In this document: one piece after another, positions 8,518-17,637 of the stretch
Layout of the letters: each line of letters begins with the position of its first letter
Position numbering within the stretch: position 1 is the stretch's first letter
NCBI GenBank assembly: GCA_016720745.1
Contig: JADKKA010000022.1
Location: 372,001-436,000, forward strand
Reading direction: 5' to 3'
Source of the DNA: Chitinophagaceae bacterium
Lineage (GTDB): Bacteria; Bacteroidota; Bacteroidia; Chitinophagales; Chitinophagaceae
DNA length: 64,000 nt
Notes under the pieces: generated by a model
What the model was told of the DNA's origin: nothing
Seen by the model: only the letters and a program-made list of their open reading frames with translations
Databases searched by the model: none
Made by a program: the position numbers and the translations under genes

Positions 8518-8538
8518 CTGCAACCTTGACTTGCAGTT

Positions 8539-9816
8539 TTATTCCCTAAGAATTTTTGTACTGCCTGTAATCTGGCCATTTTCTTCCCTTACAATCACCT
8601 GGTATACACCCTTGGGCAGGGTGACCGGAAATTGCAGGCTGATGGTATTGTTTCCGGCAAATACTTTACGGGTTTGTGTTTGTACAATCCTTCCCGATTG
8701 ATCAGCAATACTGATACTCAGGTCCTGCTGCGCGGCACTGTAAATGGAAACCGCCGCCTGATCCCGTACCGGATTAGGATAAATGGCGATTCCACCTGAT
8801 TTATTATCCGAACTGATCCGGACTATTGTAGAGTATTTAAAACTTTGATCGATATCCGTCAGCCGAAGCCGGTATAAAAGGATGTTGCCAACGGGACGAA
8901 TATCCCGGTAAGAATAATCTTTGTCACCACTGCTAAAACCTGCAGCGGCTACGGTACCAATTTTTTCCCAGCCCGAACCGGTATTTCTTTCTATGTCAAA
9001 TGCAGCAGAATTCATTTCCCGGCTGCTGGTCCAGTTAAGTAATACATCATTGTCCTTCCGGTATCCGCTGAAATTGGAAAGACTAACTGGTAAAGTAGAC
9101 TGATCAAAACTAACAGCGCCTATTGCAATCGCCTGGGCTGCTGTGTTTGAATTGGCACCCGGGGCATTATCATAACGGATGGTAATACTATTAATCACAT
9201 TGGAGCCAAAACTTACATTGATCGTACCACGCTGGTCGGTGGCATCTGAAGCTGTATTGTCTGCCATCCCGCTGCTGGTATTTACATGGGCAGTATTTCC
9301 GCTGATCACGAGAAAATTCGGATCGGTGACTGCATCATATTTTGTGATCGTAGGGTTATAGGATGTACTGCCATTGGATCCGGTAATTGTGACCCTGTCA
9401 TAATAAGTGGTACTGGTGGCGTCATTCTTGTCAATATCAGCAATCCGAAAACTCACATTCGTGGTCATCGCACTAAAAGTGAAAACAATATCCGTATAAG
9501 AAGTATTGGAACTGTAATTGGGTGTCAGGTGTATTCTGCTGGCAGCACCTGGAACCGTAAATGTGGCAGAGGAGACGGTAGGGGTAGCTGTTCCAAAAAT
9601 ATTACCGTTAACACCTGTAAAAAAGCCGCCACCATTCATAGTGACCGTAGCAGTACAGTTGATACTATTCCCATTAATATTGGATGCCGTTCTGCTCAAG
9701 TCACCATTAGACCATGACGGTGAAAAAGAGGAGGCCCAGTTTAAATTGATTTGGGAGAAAGTGGTTTGGGTCAGGCATATAAAGGTCATGCCCATGATAA
9801 GTAGATGTCTTTTCAT
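8539..9816 (-). CDS. Secreted protein with type A T9SS sorting domain
   Basis: 425 residues. A Sec signal peptide (MKRHLLIMGMTFICLTQTTFSQ) is followed by a Ser/Thr/Asn-rich beta-sandwich region (about 25-240) of unknown function, containing FTFSAMTTNVSFRIADIDKN and an AAQAIAIGAVSFDQST segment. Next is a linker-type domain common in Bacteroidota secreted proteins (LPVSLSNFSGYRKDNDVLLN, about 240-330). The last 80 residues are a type A sorting domain: AIYPNPVRDQAAVSI, ISIADQSGRIV and LPKGVYQVIVRE. It should be exported by Sec, then by T9SS, and attached to the cell surface or released. The substrate or adhesive role is unknown. Confidence 0.88.
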   Translation of the reverse strand: MKRHLLIMGMTFICLTQTTFSQINLNWASSFSPSWSNGDLSRTASNINGNSINCTATVTMNGGGFFTGVNGNIFGTATPTVSSATFTVPGAASRIHLTPNYSSNTSYTDIVFTFSAMTTNVSFRIADIDKNDATSTTYYDRVTITGSNGSTSYNPTITKYDAVTDPNFLVISGNTAHVNTSSGMADNTASDATDQRGTINVSFGSNVINSITIRYDNAPGANSNTAAQAIAIGAVSFDQSTLPVSLSNFSGYRKDNDVLLNWTSSREMNSAAFDIERNTGSGWEKIGTVAAAGFSSGDKDYSYRDIRPVGNILLYRLRLTDIDQSFKYSTIVRISSDNKSGGIAIYPNPVRDQAAVSIYSAAQQDLSISIADQSGRIVQTQTRKVFAGNNTISLQFPVTLPKGVYQVIVREENGQITGSTKILRE

Positions 9817-9937
9817 GATTAGGATATTGGATGATGGATGACTATAACGAATGGAGGTATCAGCTTAGTACGAAAACGCCTAAAAAAATTAAGTGCTTCT
9901 ATGTAGTGGAGTGTGTAAACTTCGGATTCGCAGTAAG

Positions 9938-10726
9938 TTATAATTCCACCCAGGTATGATCGGCCAGGAGCTTTACCGTGGCCACAAACCTTTTGAACGG
10001 ACCGGAAGGCCCCCATTCTTTGGGAGAAACCAGAGAAAGAAGGTAACTGCTATCCTGTTTTTCGTAGAGATGATAGGTTTGCCCGATATTGGGTTTGAAG
10101 GACATTTTAGCCCCATAAATCGTCATCGACAATTCTTTTCTTTTCTGGATTTCATGCGCCTGCAATGCCAGTAATTCTATTTGTTTCCGGATCTGGTCCA
10201 GCTGCATATTGGTCTGCTCTTCCATGGCAGTAAGTGCCTTGTGTTTGATCACGCCTTCTTCCGTAGGCCTGATTACGGCACCGGATACAGCCGCAGAATA
10301 GGGGAGCACGCTCAACTGTTTATGGTAAACTTCTGTATTGGTATAAGCCGTTCCATCCTCCCTTACCCCCTGCAAACTGATGCGCAGGTAGCCATTGGGC
10401 ATGATCTCATGAATGATATGCAGGAGGGCTTCCCCTTTCCTGTAAAAATGGACTTCAAAACTAATGCTGTCCGGAAAAACAGCCTGTGCCTGCTCAGCCA
10501 GTTGTGTATCTGTAAAAGGATTCAGATTGCCATCAGCCAGGATGGTATAGGCAGAAGAAAATGCCTGACTCTCCAGGGAGACCCAATTATGATAAATAGT
10601 CAACTCTTTTGGAGCCAGACCGGCTTCTATTTTATAAATGCCGCTTTTGGGGCGCTCACCCCATTCATAAGTCCCCTTTTCAGGAAAGAGCTGCCAGGAT
10701 GCCAGAAAGTTATAAGCCTGTACCAT
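9938..10726 (-). CDS. DUF2452 (C1orf50-like) protein with an extra N-terminal domain
   Basis: 262 residues from the ATG at 10724-10726. The frame is open further upstream, but only a TTG is available there, so this ATG is chosen. The C-terminal 90 residues match my memory of the DUF2452/C1orf50 family: a helical segment (LDQIRKQIELLALQAHEIQK) followed by FKPNIGQTYHLYEK, LSLVSPKEWG and a final LLADHTWVEL. The first 150 residues form a separate, probably beta-rich domain (YNFLASWQLFPEKGTYEWG, then SISFEVHFYRKGEALLHII). There is no signal peptide, so it is cytoplasmic. The biochemical function of the family is unknown. It is divergent from the M48 protease gene. Confidence 0.75.
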   Translation of the reverse strand: MVQAYNFLASWQLFPEKGTYEWGERPKSGIYKIEAGLAPKELTIYHNWVSLESQAFSSAYTILADGNLNPFTDTQLAEQAQAVFPDSISFEVHFYRKGEALLHIIHEIMPNGYLRISLQGVREDGTAYTNTEVYHKQLSVLPYSAAVSGAVIRPTEEGVIKHKALTAMEEQTNMQLDQIRKQIELLALQAHEIQKRKELSMTIYGAKMSFKPNIGQTYHLYEKQDSSYLLSLVSPKEWGPSGPFKRFVATVKLLADHTWVEL

Positions 10727-10833
10727 AAACGGCTGCAAAGGTTTTGTTTTCCGGTGAATTAACAAAGCAATTCCTGCATGGTTTGATTCCCACAAACTAA
10801 ACTTTCTATCTTTATACTCTTAAACAGGTTCGA

Positions 10834-11904
10834 TTGAAGAGCTATTTTGGTACATATCATCAGCCCGGGGCCGGCCCGGTTGAATCAACCGTACTGGTTT
10901 TTGATAAAATGATCAGTATCGGGTACCGTAAAACCGATGGCAGTAACCAGATGTTGCAATGGCCCCTGAAGGACCTGACCGTTACCACAGAACGCTCCGA
11001 TGATTCCACTTTACTTCGTCACCTGCAAATACCAGGCGAATTACGCATCAATGGAACAGAAGCAGCCACTCATATTCAATCCCTGCAAGAGGAACTCCAA
11101 AAGCCCTGGATCAAACGCAGTAGCGGACGCGACTGGCTGAGGAGTACAATGGTTTTCATGGGCATTGCCGGGATATTAGTGCTGGTCTACCTGCTGATGG
11201 TACCCTGGTTGTCCGCAAAACTGGCATCCAAAGTTCCTGCCGCTACTGAAAGGGAAATGGGGGATGCTGTTTACAATGCCATGGGAATGGAAACCAAAGA
11301 AGACAAAGCTTCATCGGCTGTTCTCAATGAGTTTTTCAAGGCCATGAATATTCCTTCCCGATATGATATCAGGATATCGGTGGTAGATGATGGTGTGATC
11401 AATGCATTTGCTTTACCGGGTGGAAGAATCGTGGTCTATAAACCACTGCTACTGCAAATCAGATCCTATCCTGAACTGGCGGCCCTGCTCAGTCATGAAT
11501 TTACCCATATCAATGAACGGCATGCAACCAAAAGAATTTTTCGTTCACTCGGATCAAGAATATTTATCAGTCTGCTCTTTGGAAAATTTGGAGCGGTCAC
11601 CAATGTACTGGTAAGTCAGGCCGAAAACCTGAAACACCTGCAGTATTCCCGCAACCTGGAAAAAGAAGCCGACATGGAGGGATTGCGAATTTTAATGGAA
11701 AGAAAGATTGATCCGGCCGGCTTTACAGATCTTTTCAAACACCTGAAAAACGCAGCACCCGGTTCAGCGCTTCCTGAATTTTTGGGGAGCCATCCGGATA
11801 CAGATAAAAGAATGGAGTATATCCAAAAAGCTGCCCCCGGAGCTGAAATAAAAGAAATAGAGAAACTCAGTGCAATATTTGATCAATTAAAAAATACATT
11901 ATGA
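10834..11904 (+). CDS. Membrane-anchored M48 family metallopeptidase
   Basis: 356 residues from a TTG start at 10834, placed 19 nt after a near-consensus -7 box (TATCTTTA, 10807-10814). The first in-frame ATG lies 24 codons later. An N-terminal cytoplasmic domain (1-100) precedes one membrane helix (about 103-126), then an M48 protease domain. The zinc site is HEFTH (His221, Glu222, His225), with a third ligand expected in NLEKEADMEGL near residue 280; GGRIVVYKPLL and the late FLGSHPDTDKRMEYI segment are typical of the family. It resembles periplasm-facing BepA/Oma1-type quality-control proteases. The stop overlaps the start of the next gene by 4 nt (ATGA), indicating translational coupling. 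Confidence 0.88.
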   Translation: MKSYFGTYHQPGAGPVESTVLVFDKMISIGYRKTDGSNQMLQWPLKDLTVTTERSDDSTLLRHLQIPGELRINGTEAATHIQSLQEELQKPWIKRSSGRDWLRSTMVFMGIAGILVLVYLLMVPWLSAKLASKVPAATEREMGDAVYNAMGMETKEDKASSAVLNEFFKAMNIPSRYDIRISVVDDGVINAFALPGGRIVVYKPLLLQIRSYPELAALLSHEFTHINERHATKRIFRSLGSRIFISLLFGKFGAVTNVLVSQAENLKHLQYSRNLEKEADMEGLRILMERKIDPAGFTDLFKHLKNAAPGSALPEFLGSHPDTDKRMEYIQKAAPGAEIKEIEKLSAIFDQLKNTL

Positions 11905-12212
11905 TTATTACCACCACGAGTATCATTGAGGGAAAACCGGTACAGGAGTACCTGGGTATCATCAACGCGCAAAGTATTATCGGGGCGAATATTTTCAAGG
12001 ATATTTTTGCCGGACTCCGGGATGTTTTCGGAGGCCGGAGTAAAACCTATGAAAGAGTACTGGAAGAAGCAAAGGAAGATGCCCTTCGTGAACTGACCCA
12101 GAAAGCACAGGCCATGGGTGCAAATGGTATACTGGCAGTAGACCTTGATTTTGAAACGGTGGGTGGAAGCATGTTAATGGTGATTGCCACGGGTACGGCT
12201 GTAAGAATCTGA
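11901..12212 (+). CDS. UPF0145/YbjQ-like heavy-metal-binding domain protein
   Basis: 103 residues, the usual size of the YbjQ/UPF0145 family. Diagnostic parts are TTTSIIEGKPVQEYLGIINA at the start, GANIFKDIFAGLRDVFGGRS, then a helix YERVLEEAKEDALRELTQKA, and the glycine-rich end MGANGILAVDLDFETVG. The family folds as a pentameric ring; the proposed heavy-metal binding is weakly supported and its cellular job is unknown. The start overlaps the M48 protease stop (ATGA), so the two are co-translated and may act in the same pathway. Confidence 0.88.
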   Translation: MIITTTSIIEGKPVQEYLGIINAQSIIGANIFKDIFAGLRDVFGGRSKTYERVLEEAKEDALRELTQKAQAMGANGILAVDLDFETVGGSMLMVIATGTAVRI

Positions 12213-12223
12213 TAAAAAAATAT

Positions 12224-12763
12224 ATGAAGAAGAAAATACTACTGGCCTTTGTTGCCATCTTAACTGTCCTGTATTCAACTGCACAGAGCACTGCCACAGC
12301 TGAAGAGTTGCTGAAAGAAGCCTGTACAAAAGCGGGTAAAGAAAATAAAAAAGTGATGGTGATCTTTACGGCCTCCTGGTGTGGCTGGTGTCATCGCATG
12401 AAAAAAAATATGGATGAAGCTGATGTGAAGCCTTTTTTCAATCAGCAGTTTGAAACACTGCTGATCACCGTGCTGGAAAGTCCGGATAAGAAAAACCTGG
12501 AAACACCCGGCGGTGCTGCTTTCTTTACAAAATACGGGGGCGATGGAAAGGGCATTCCTTTCTGGCTGGTATTTGACAAAGACGGCAATCTGCTGGCCGA
12601 TTCCATGAAACCAGATGGTAGTCCGACCGGTAAAGTCAATACAGGATGTCCCTACGAAAAAGAGGAAGTGGCTTATTTTATTGAGGTATTGAAAAAGACG
12701 ACCAGCCTGAATGAAGAACAATTGCAGGTCATCAGCAAGCGGTTTACCAAAAAAGCAGAATAA
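12224..12763 (+). CDS. Secreted thioredoxin-fold protein
   Basis: 179 residues. A signal peptide (about 1-20, ending YSTAQ) places it in the periplasm. The thioredoxin_7-type domain has the active site TASWCGWCHRMKK with Cys53 and Cys56, followed by a long excursion and PFWLVFDKDGN, which carries the strand after the cis-Pro position. Such proteins reduce or isomerise disulfides or serve thiol repair outside the cytoplasm. It is 11 nt downstream of the UPF0145 gene on the same strand, so it likely belongs to that operon. The partner protein is unknown. Confidence 0.85.
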   Translation: MKKKILLAFVAILTVLYSTAQSTATAEELLKEACTKAGKENKKVMVIFTASWCGWCHRMKKNMDEADVKPFFNQQFETLLITVLESPDKKNLETPGGAAFFTKYGGDGKGIPFWLVFDKDGNLLADSMKPDGSPTGKVNTGCPYEKEEVAYFIEVLKKTTSLNEEQLQVISKRFTKKAE

Positions 12764-12766
12764 AAT

Positions 12767-13036
12767 CTACCATCGGGTCAATTCCTGCTCCACGGCACTG
12801 CGGATCTGCTCCTCGCTTTGGGTAATCCATGGCGGCAGTCCGGCTGCTGCAATACGCCAGTTGCCATCCCTTTTGTGCATGTCGAACAGGATGCGTTCTC
12901 CTCTTTCGTCACATACATTCACGGTTAACTGCTCCTCTCCGGGATTTCTCAGTTTTCTGAAGTTAAATTCTCTGACCCTGTTCCCCGCCTTCACCAGCAG
13001 CGAGAACTGAATCATTCTGCTGAACTCAAGATGCAT
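12767..13036 (-). CDS. Conserved-looking small hypothetical protein
   Basis: 89 residues from the ATG at 13034-13036; a second ATG at 13013-13015 would give 82. Not recognised. It is a soluble protein with a strand-rich start (MIQFSLLVKAGNRVREF), a DERGERILFDMHKRDGNW segment and a C-terminal helix (QSEEQIRSAVEQEL). It converges tail to tail with the thioredoxin gene with only 3 nt between stops. The strong amino-acid pattern and tight packing support a real gene. Confidence 0.6.
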   Translation of the reverse strand: MHLEFSRMIQFSLLVKAGNRVREFNFRKLRNPGEEQLTVNVCDERGERILFDMHKRDGNWRIAAAGLPPWITQSEEQIRSAVEQELTRW

Positions 13037-13132
13037 ACTAATCAGGTTGAACGGGTGTATTTGCAATTACTGTGCTAGTCATTGTTTTTGTGGAATGAAA
13101 AGTTGTTCACAAAATTGACAGCACACAAGTAT

Positions 13133-15736
13133 TCATCGAATCAGGGTAAATATACCTTTTTGAAAATAGGGTTGGCCTCTGTAATCAATGGCTTTTACCT
13201 GCCAAACATAAGTGCCTGTAGGCTGAGGAAGTCCGTTTTTGTTGCCATCCCATCCCATTCCGTTTTGGCGGGTACTGAAGACCTGTTCACCCCAGCGGTT
13301 ATAAATGCTGAAATAATTGATCAGACTGATTCCTGCTCCCAATGGCCGTAACCTGTCATTCCGTCCGTCATTATTCGGCGTAAAGGCAGTCGGGACAAAA
13401 ACCGTAGGAGCAGACTGGTAAACCCGGATCATCATATAAGCAGTGGCTGCGCAACCCGCCGAATCAAATCCGGTTACCTGGTATTGTAATCCGTCAGCCG
13501 GACTATTGAAAATAGCTACCGGATTGGCAATATTCGTCGCAGATAATGGAAAAGCAGGGGACCAGTTGTACCGGACTCCTCCGGTGGCATTAAACTGTAA
13601 AGGCTGACCGGTCACCACTGCCGTATCATTACCGGCACGGATTTGTAATCTGGGCATCCAGTTGATCAAAACCGTATCAATTCCAGGTTTTGGGCAGCCC
13701 CTGGTATCAAATGCCCGAAATATGAATGAAGTAGGTCTTGGTGCAAGGGCATTCGGTTGCAGACTGCTGGAATCATCAAGGTACCTTGCGGGCGACCAGG
13801 ACCAAGAACTGCCATCTGTTTGACCATTCAACTGAACAGGCGTATTAAAACAGGCTAACTGATCAGGTCCTGCGTTGGCCAATGGGTAGGGGACTGGCGT
13901 AACAGTGAAACTGCCGGTTGCGGAACAACTGCCTACGGTAGCGATAACTGTGAACAGCGTTGGCAAAGGACTAATGACCAGCGGATTTTTTACTGAAGGC
14001 CCGATCAGTTGGGCAGCAGGTGACCACGTATATTGCAACCCATCTGAAATAATCTGTAAACGGGTAGTATCTCCCTCGCAGATACTGGTATCACTTACCT
14101 GCAGGCTTACAAAACGAATCACCCGCACAATCACAGAATCACGATTGGTGCAACCGCCATCATTCAAATCAACATAATAGGTTATACTAACCGGTGGATT
14201 CACGGCCGGAGTCGGGGAATGTATATCCGATATATTCACTGCAGGTGACCAGGTAAACTGTCCGGTACCGCTTGCCTGCAGGATCAACGGATCATTGATA
14301 CAAATCAGTGTATCACGAAAGCCCAGCGTGAGTGTGGGTCCCTGTGTAATATTCAATACTTTTTCAATCGTGTCACGGCATCCCCTGGTATCGCTTACGA
14401 ACAGCCTCGCCGTTTTGGGTCCGGTTTGCGGATAACTATAAACAGGATTTTGTAAGGCAGAAATATCGGTGGTCACAGTTCCTTCTCCAAAATCCCAGCT
14501 CCAGGAATTGGGAACACCATAAACAGATCGGGTACTGTCACTGAATGAAGTGGGTCTTTGCAGACAACCACCGGTAAAGCCAAACCCTGCTTTAAATCCG
14601 GGATATACCCGCACGGTAGTTTGGGTGGAGTCTGCACAACTCAGGTTGCGATTGATCACCAGTTTAACACGATAAGTACCGGTATCTGCAACCCGGTATT
14701 GCAGGGTATCTCCATTGTAGGGATAGAGCAGGTTATTCGATGCATCCCGAACTTCCCAGGTACTGCTTTGAATACCACTGCTGCCTGATTCATTAAAAAG
14801 AAATATAGTTTGTGAAGTATCGCATAAAAGGTATTCCGGTTTTAAAACAGCAGAAGTGATGCTGCAGTCGGCTACATTGATTTGTATATCCTTTCGCTGA
14901 GTGGCTATTATTGTACCTCTTCGGGTTTCCTCCACGCATACAGTAACCACATACTGACCGGCAGCCGGAGCGATCCCCTGTAATAAGCCCGAATTACTAT
15001 TTAATGTTATACCGGCACCCATAGGCTGGGATTCCGAATAAGCCGGTGTATTGTAAGGAATGGATTGATAGGGTGGTGCTTCGGGTGGGGGAGCACTACC
15101 ACCCTGACTGGTACTTCGGTAAGCGGAGCAAAATCTGTAATACAACTGATCGCCATCCGGATCGGTAGCTGCAAAACTGTAACTGAAATTATTACCGGTA
15201 CATACCAGCACCAGGTCTGTACCCGTAAAACGGGCGCTGTTATTCTGAATACCGGTTGCGGGCGCTGTTGTACCGGGTATCTCCGCCGTATAAGTGGCGC
15301 CAATACCAGAATAACCGGCCGTGAGATTGTTCATTCCGTTGATCCTGAAATTGACCTGGCTCGAAATGGTATAACCCATCGGTGAACCGGGAAGCAGGAG
15401 GGTAAAACTGTAATAAGCAATATCAAAACAAACCAGGGGAGGGTTACTGATACAGGGGTTTACGTTGGTCAGGTTGATATTCTCGCTGCGGGTCATCGGT
15501 ACATAGAAATCTCCAAAACGGGACTGATCCATTTTGGCAAAAACAGAGATAATAGCCGGATCAGGGAAGGCCGTTGAGATATTACAACGTTTATATAATT
15601 TCAGGGTGACATTGTACTGGTACTGGCCATTGGACATACCCACATAGGTATAATACATTTCCCCTCCGGTGATATGACCGGCCAGGGCCATTTTTCCCCA
15701 GAGCAGGAAAAGGGTAATAGTCAGTAATTGTTTCAT
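13133..15736 (-). CDS. Large secreted protein with PKD domain and type B T9SS sorting domain
   Basis: 867 residues. A signal peptide (MKQLLTITLFLLWGKMALA) precedes GHITGGEMYYTYVG, a start common to large Bacteroidota gliding/adhesion-type proteins. The middle has repeated Ig/PKD-like beta domains (PTSFSDSTRSVYGVPNSWSW followed by DFGEGTV, then several TFTVTPVPYP- or DTVLINWMP-like modules). The last 90 residues are a gliding-motility-associated C-terminal domain: VFVPTAFTPNNDGRNDRLRP, FSIYNRWGEQVFST, WDGNKNGLPQPTGTYVWQV, YFQKGIFTLIR. This type B sorting domain sends proteins through T9SS, often to the cell surface. An adhesin or matrix role is likely but unproven. Confidence 0.9.
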   Translation of the reverse strand: MKQLLTITLFLLWGKMALAGHITGGEMYYTYVGMSNGQYQYNVTLKLYKRCNISTAFPDPAIISVFAKMDQSRFGDFYVPMTRSENINLTNVNPCISNPPLVCFDIAYYSFTLLLPGSPMGYTISSQVNFRINGMNNLTAGYSGIGATYTAEIPGTTAPATGIQNNSARFTGTDLVLVCTGNNFSYSFAATDPDGDQLYYRFCSAYRSTSQGGSAPPPEAPPYQSIPYNTPAYSESQPMGAGITLNSNSGLLQGIAPAAGQYVVTVCVEETRRGTIIATQRKDIQINVADCSITSAVLKPEYLLCDTSQTIFLFNESGSSGIQSSTWEVRDASNNLLYPYNGDTLQYRVADTGTYRVKLVINRNLSCADSTQTTVRVYPGFKAGFGFTGGCLQRPTSFSDSTRSVYGVPNSWSWDFGEGTVTTDISALQNPVYSYPQTGPKTARLFVSDTRGCRDTIEKVLNITQGPTLTLGFRDTLICINDPLILQASGTGQFTWSPAVNISDIHSPTPAVNPPVSITYYVDLNDGGCTNRDSVIVRVIRFVSLQVSDTSICEGDTTRLQIISDGLQYTWSPAAQLIGPSVKNPLVISPLPTLFTVIATVGSCSATGSFTVTPVPYPLANAGPDQLACFNTPVQLNGQTDGSSWSWSPARYLDDSSSLQPNALAPRPTSFIFRAFDTRGCPKPGIDTVLINWMPRLQIRAGNDTAVVTGQPLQFNATGGVRYNWSPAFPLSATNIANPVAIFNSPADGLQYQVTGFDSAGCAATAYMMIRVYQSAPTVFVPTAFTPNNDGRNDRLRPLGAGISLINYFSIYNRWGEQVFSTRQNGMGWDGNKNGLPQPTGTYVWQVKAIDYRGQPYFQKGIFTLIR

Positions 15737-15884
15737 GATCCTCCGGTCCGGAGTGCTTTAAAATTATGGTTTAAACGGGTTGGTTGAACCGGGGGTTGCT
15801 TGTCTGGCTTTGCAACCACCCGCCCCTTTTTTGTATCTTTCCGAAGGGAACAAAGAAGCCCCTCAATAGTTTAAAAATCAATCA

Positions 15885-16409
15885 ATGAAAATGCCGAAAA
15901 AACTGACCCTTTTTGTGCTGATTCTCTGCCTGAGTATGTCCGGATCGCTGAGGGCGCAGGACAGCACGGTTTGTAAGCTGATCAAGGAAACCGACCCCTA
16001 TACAAAGGAAATTAAATTATCGAGTGGGTTTATCGGGTTGGATGGTGCTTCAGTAACCATTGATGCCGACAGCAAGGAAATTATATTCCTGTTTTCCATT
16101 GAGACTTCTGATAAATGTTTTGATAATAATTCTACCGCCGATTTGTTTTTTGAAGGCATCAAATCCAAAACGATGACCCGCAGTGCCGGCACCATGAATT
16201 GCGAAGGGTTGTTTCAGCTGGTTTTTAAAAATTCAAATAGCTCACCCACAACGATCCTGCAACGGTTGACAACAAAAAAGCTCACGCAGATTATTTTTAC
16301 AGGTAACAGCAAGAAACCCATCACGGTTAATTTGGGAATCAAAGAGCAGGAAGCCCTGCAGTACCTGGCCAATTGTGTGCTCACAGAAGGACGTCAGCTG
16401 ATCCGCTGA
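15885..16409 (+). CDS. Secreted hypothetical protein
   Basis: 174 residues with a clean signal peptide (MKMPKKLTLFVLILCLSMSG, then SLRAQ). The mature part is not recognised: a compact alpha/beta protein with TDPYTKEIKLSSGFIGLDGA at its start, ISVETSDKCFD-like strands (IETSDKCFDNNSTADLFFEG) and a late ILQRLTTKKLTQIIFTGNSK segment. It holds four cysteines in the mature part, possibly forming disulfides. It stands alone between the divergent type B protein and an AT-rich intergenic region. A TATCTTTC box about 50 nt upstream is a near match to the -7 consensus. Confidence 0.75.
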   Translation: MKMPKKLTLFVLILCLSMSGSLRAQDSTVCKLIKETDPYTKEIKLSSGFIGLDGASVTIDADSKEIIFLFSIETSDKCFDNNSTADLFFEGIKSKTMTRSAGTMNCEGLFQLVFKNSNSSPTTILQRLTTKKLTQIIFTGNSKKPITVNLGIKEQEALQYLANCVLTEGRQLIR

Positions 16410-16839
16410 TCCAGGTCATCTTTCAGGGAAACATATATCAGTCCTATCCACTTAGGTAAATAGCGGAATTGCTATACCCGGCAACGCATCTATCCTGTAA
16501 AATTTATATATATAGTGGCATCAATGAAAAGGCGTTTTGAATGACAATAGCTTTTCAGTTTTACCAATTCCTTTTTTTCTCAGTGTTTTCTCATAGCCAT
16601 CCGCTTTTGAAAGTCTTATATTTTTAATAATTCGTATAGCGAAAACACTTATACCCGCTAAAGGAGATAGAGCAGGGTTGTAGTAGAATAGTGACGATTG
16701 AATCATAACTAATCCTATTTTTTTTTGCCTCTAACGGTTGTTACTTGCACTCAGATTAGCACGTGAAGCTTTACTGACATCCGATACAGTTGAAAAAAAC
16801 AGACGCTGAGCACCGAATTGAACCTATGAATAGAACCCA

Positions 16840-17052
16840 TCCGAATCCTTTGAAAAACCAAACAAACCTGACCTGTTGAGAAAAAATCCAAATCCACTAT
16901 CCTGATCCAATCCTTTGAAAAAACCAAACAAGTACTAGCAGTTGAAAAAATCCAAATCCACTATCCTGATCCAATCCTTTGAAAAAGCCAAACAAAGTAG
17001 TAGCAGTTGAGAAAAATCCAAATCCACTATCCTGATCCTTTGAAAAAAAAAA
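16840..17052. repeat. 65-66-bp direct tandem repeat, about three copies
   Basis: Units start with GTTGA at 16875, 16941 and 17006 (periods 66 and 65) and contain AATCCAAATCCACTATCCTG, then ATCCAATCCTTTGAAAAA and CCAAACAA. A partial unit precedes the first and the last is shortened. The array sits immediately upstream of the ATPase-like gene at 17091. The rest of the 16410-16840 space is AT-rich, with a TATATATA run near 16506, and no gene was recognised. Confidence 0.8.
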
Positions 17053-17090
17053 TTCACTGTCCCGTTTCCGAACCCGCAAACACCGACCTT

Positions 17091-17524
17091 ATGAAACAAC
17101 AATTAAAAGCTGGTGACAGCGCTCATGGTTATAATCGCATCCGCTTACAGCAGCTGATTGATGGTGTAGTAGGTAACTCCCTGCCCGCAGCAATGCAACA
17201 TGGCAGCATGGTTTGCAATGAAGTGGGCAAGGGTGTATGCCTTCACAGGGTCAGCGAAACATTCACCAGTCTGGTAGAAGAGATCCTCGATGCCGTGATT
17301 GATAATTCCAAAAAAGGAGATATTCATATCAGGGCGAGCCGGCAGCATCAGCGCCTGATCCTGCAAATCACAGAAAAAATAATTACAATGGCTTTGCACT
17401 GGCCTGGCGGATTGGCGTTTTGGCGCAGGCCGTCAGCAGCCTGGGGGGAAGTTTGGATATCCGAAACCCCCGACAACTGGAAACCACTATTTCCCTGAGC
17501 ATACCACCGAGACTTGCCGCATGA
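17091..17524 (+). pseudogene. Histidine-kinase-like ATPase fragment, frameshifted at an A6 run
   Basis: From the ATG at 17091 the frame reads MKQQLKAGDSAHGYNRIRLQ and on through a helix like FTSLVEEILDAVIDNSKKGD to LQITEK. It then leaves its frame at AAAAAA (17374-17379). One more A would continue into NNYNGFALAWRIGVLAQAVS, then SLGGSLDIRNPRQLETTISL, ending with TGA at 17522-17524. The late GGSLDI and ETTISL elements resemble the end of a HATPase_c domain, but the N box is degenerate and no dimerisation or membrane part is present. It looks like a small stand-alone ATPase-like module of unknown function. The frameshift may be a sequencing error or real decay. Confidence 0.6.
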
Positions 17525-17581
17525 TGCAGGCAAGCAAATAACAGACTGCCTGAACCGGGTAGCCTGTTCATTCTAAGGATT

Positions 17582-17614
17582 AAAAAAAGGGCTGTCAATG
17601 CAGACAGCCCTTTT
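17582..17614. terminator. Bidirectional intrinsic terminator
   Basis: GGGCTGTC and GACAGCCC (17589-17610) form an 8-bp stem with an AATGCA loop, flanked by an A7 run on the left and TTTT on the right. It can end both the ahcY transcript (minus) and the plus-strand ATPase-like gene. Confidence 0.85.
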
Positions 17615-17637
17615 CTATTATACTTTTTGAAAACTGA

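Noticed and set aside
8464..8523. Longer pdxJ N-terminus (20 more codons)
   Set aside because: The extension overlaps the pdxJ -7 box and a terminator hairpin; the ATG at 8463 gives the standard PdxJ start.
16521..16706. 61-codon minus-strand frame in the AT-rich intergenic region
   Set aside because: No recognisable family, promoter or neighbour support; composition is like the surrounding AT-rich DNA.
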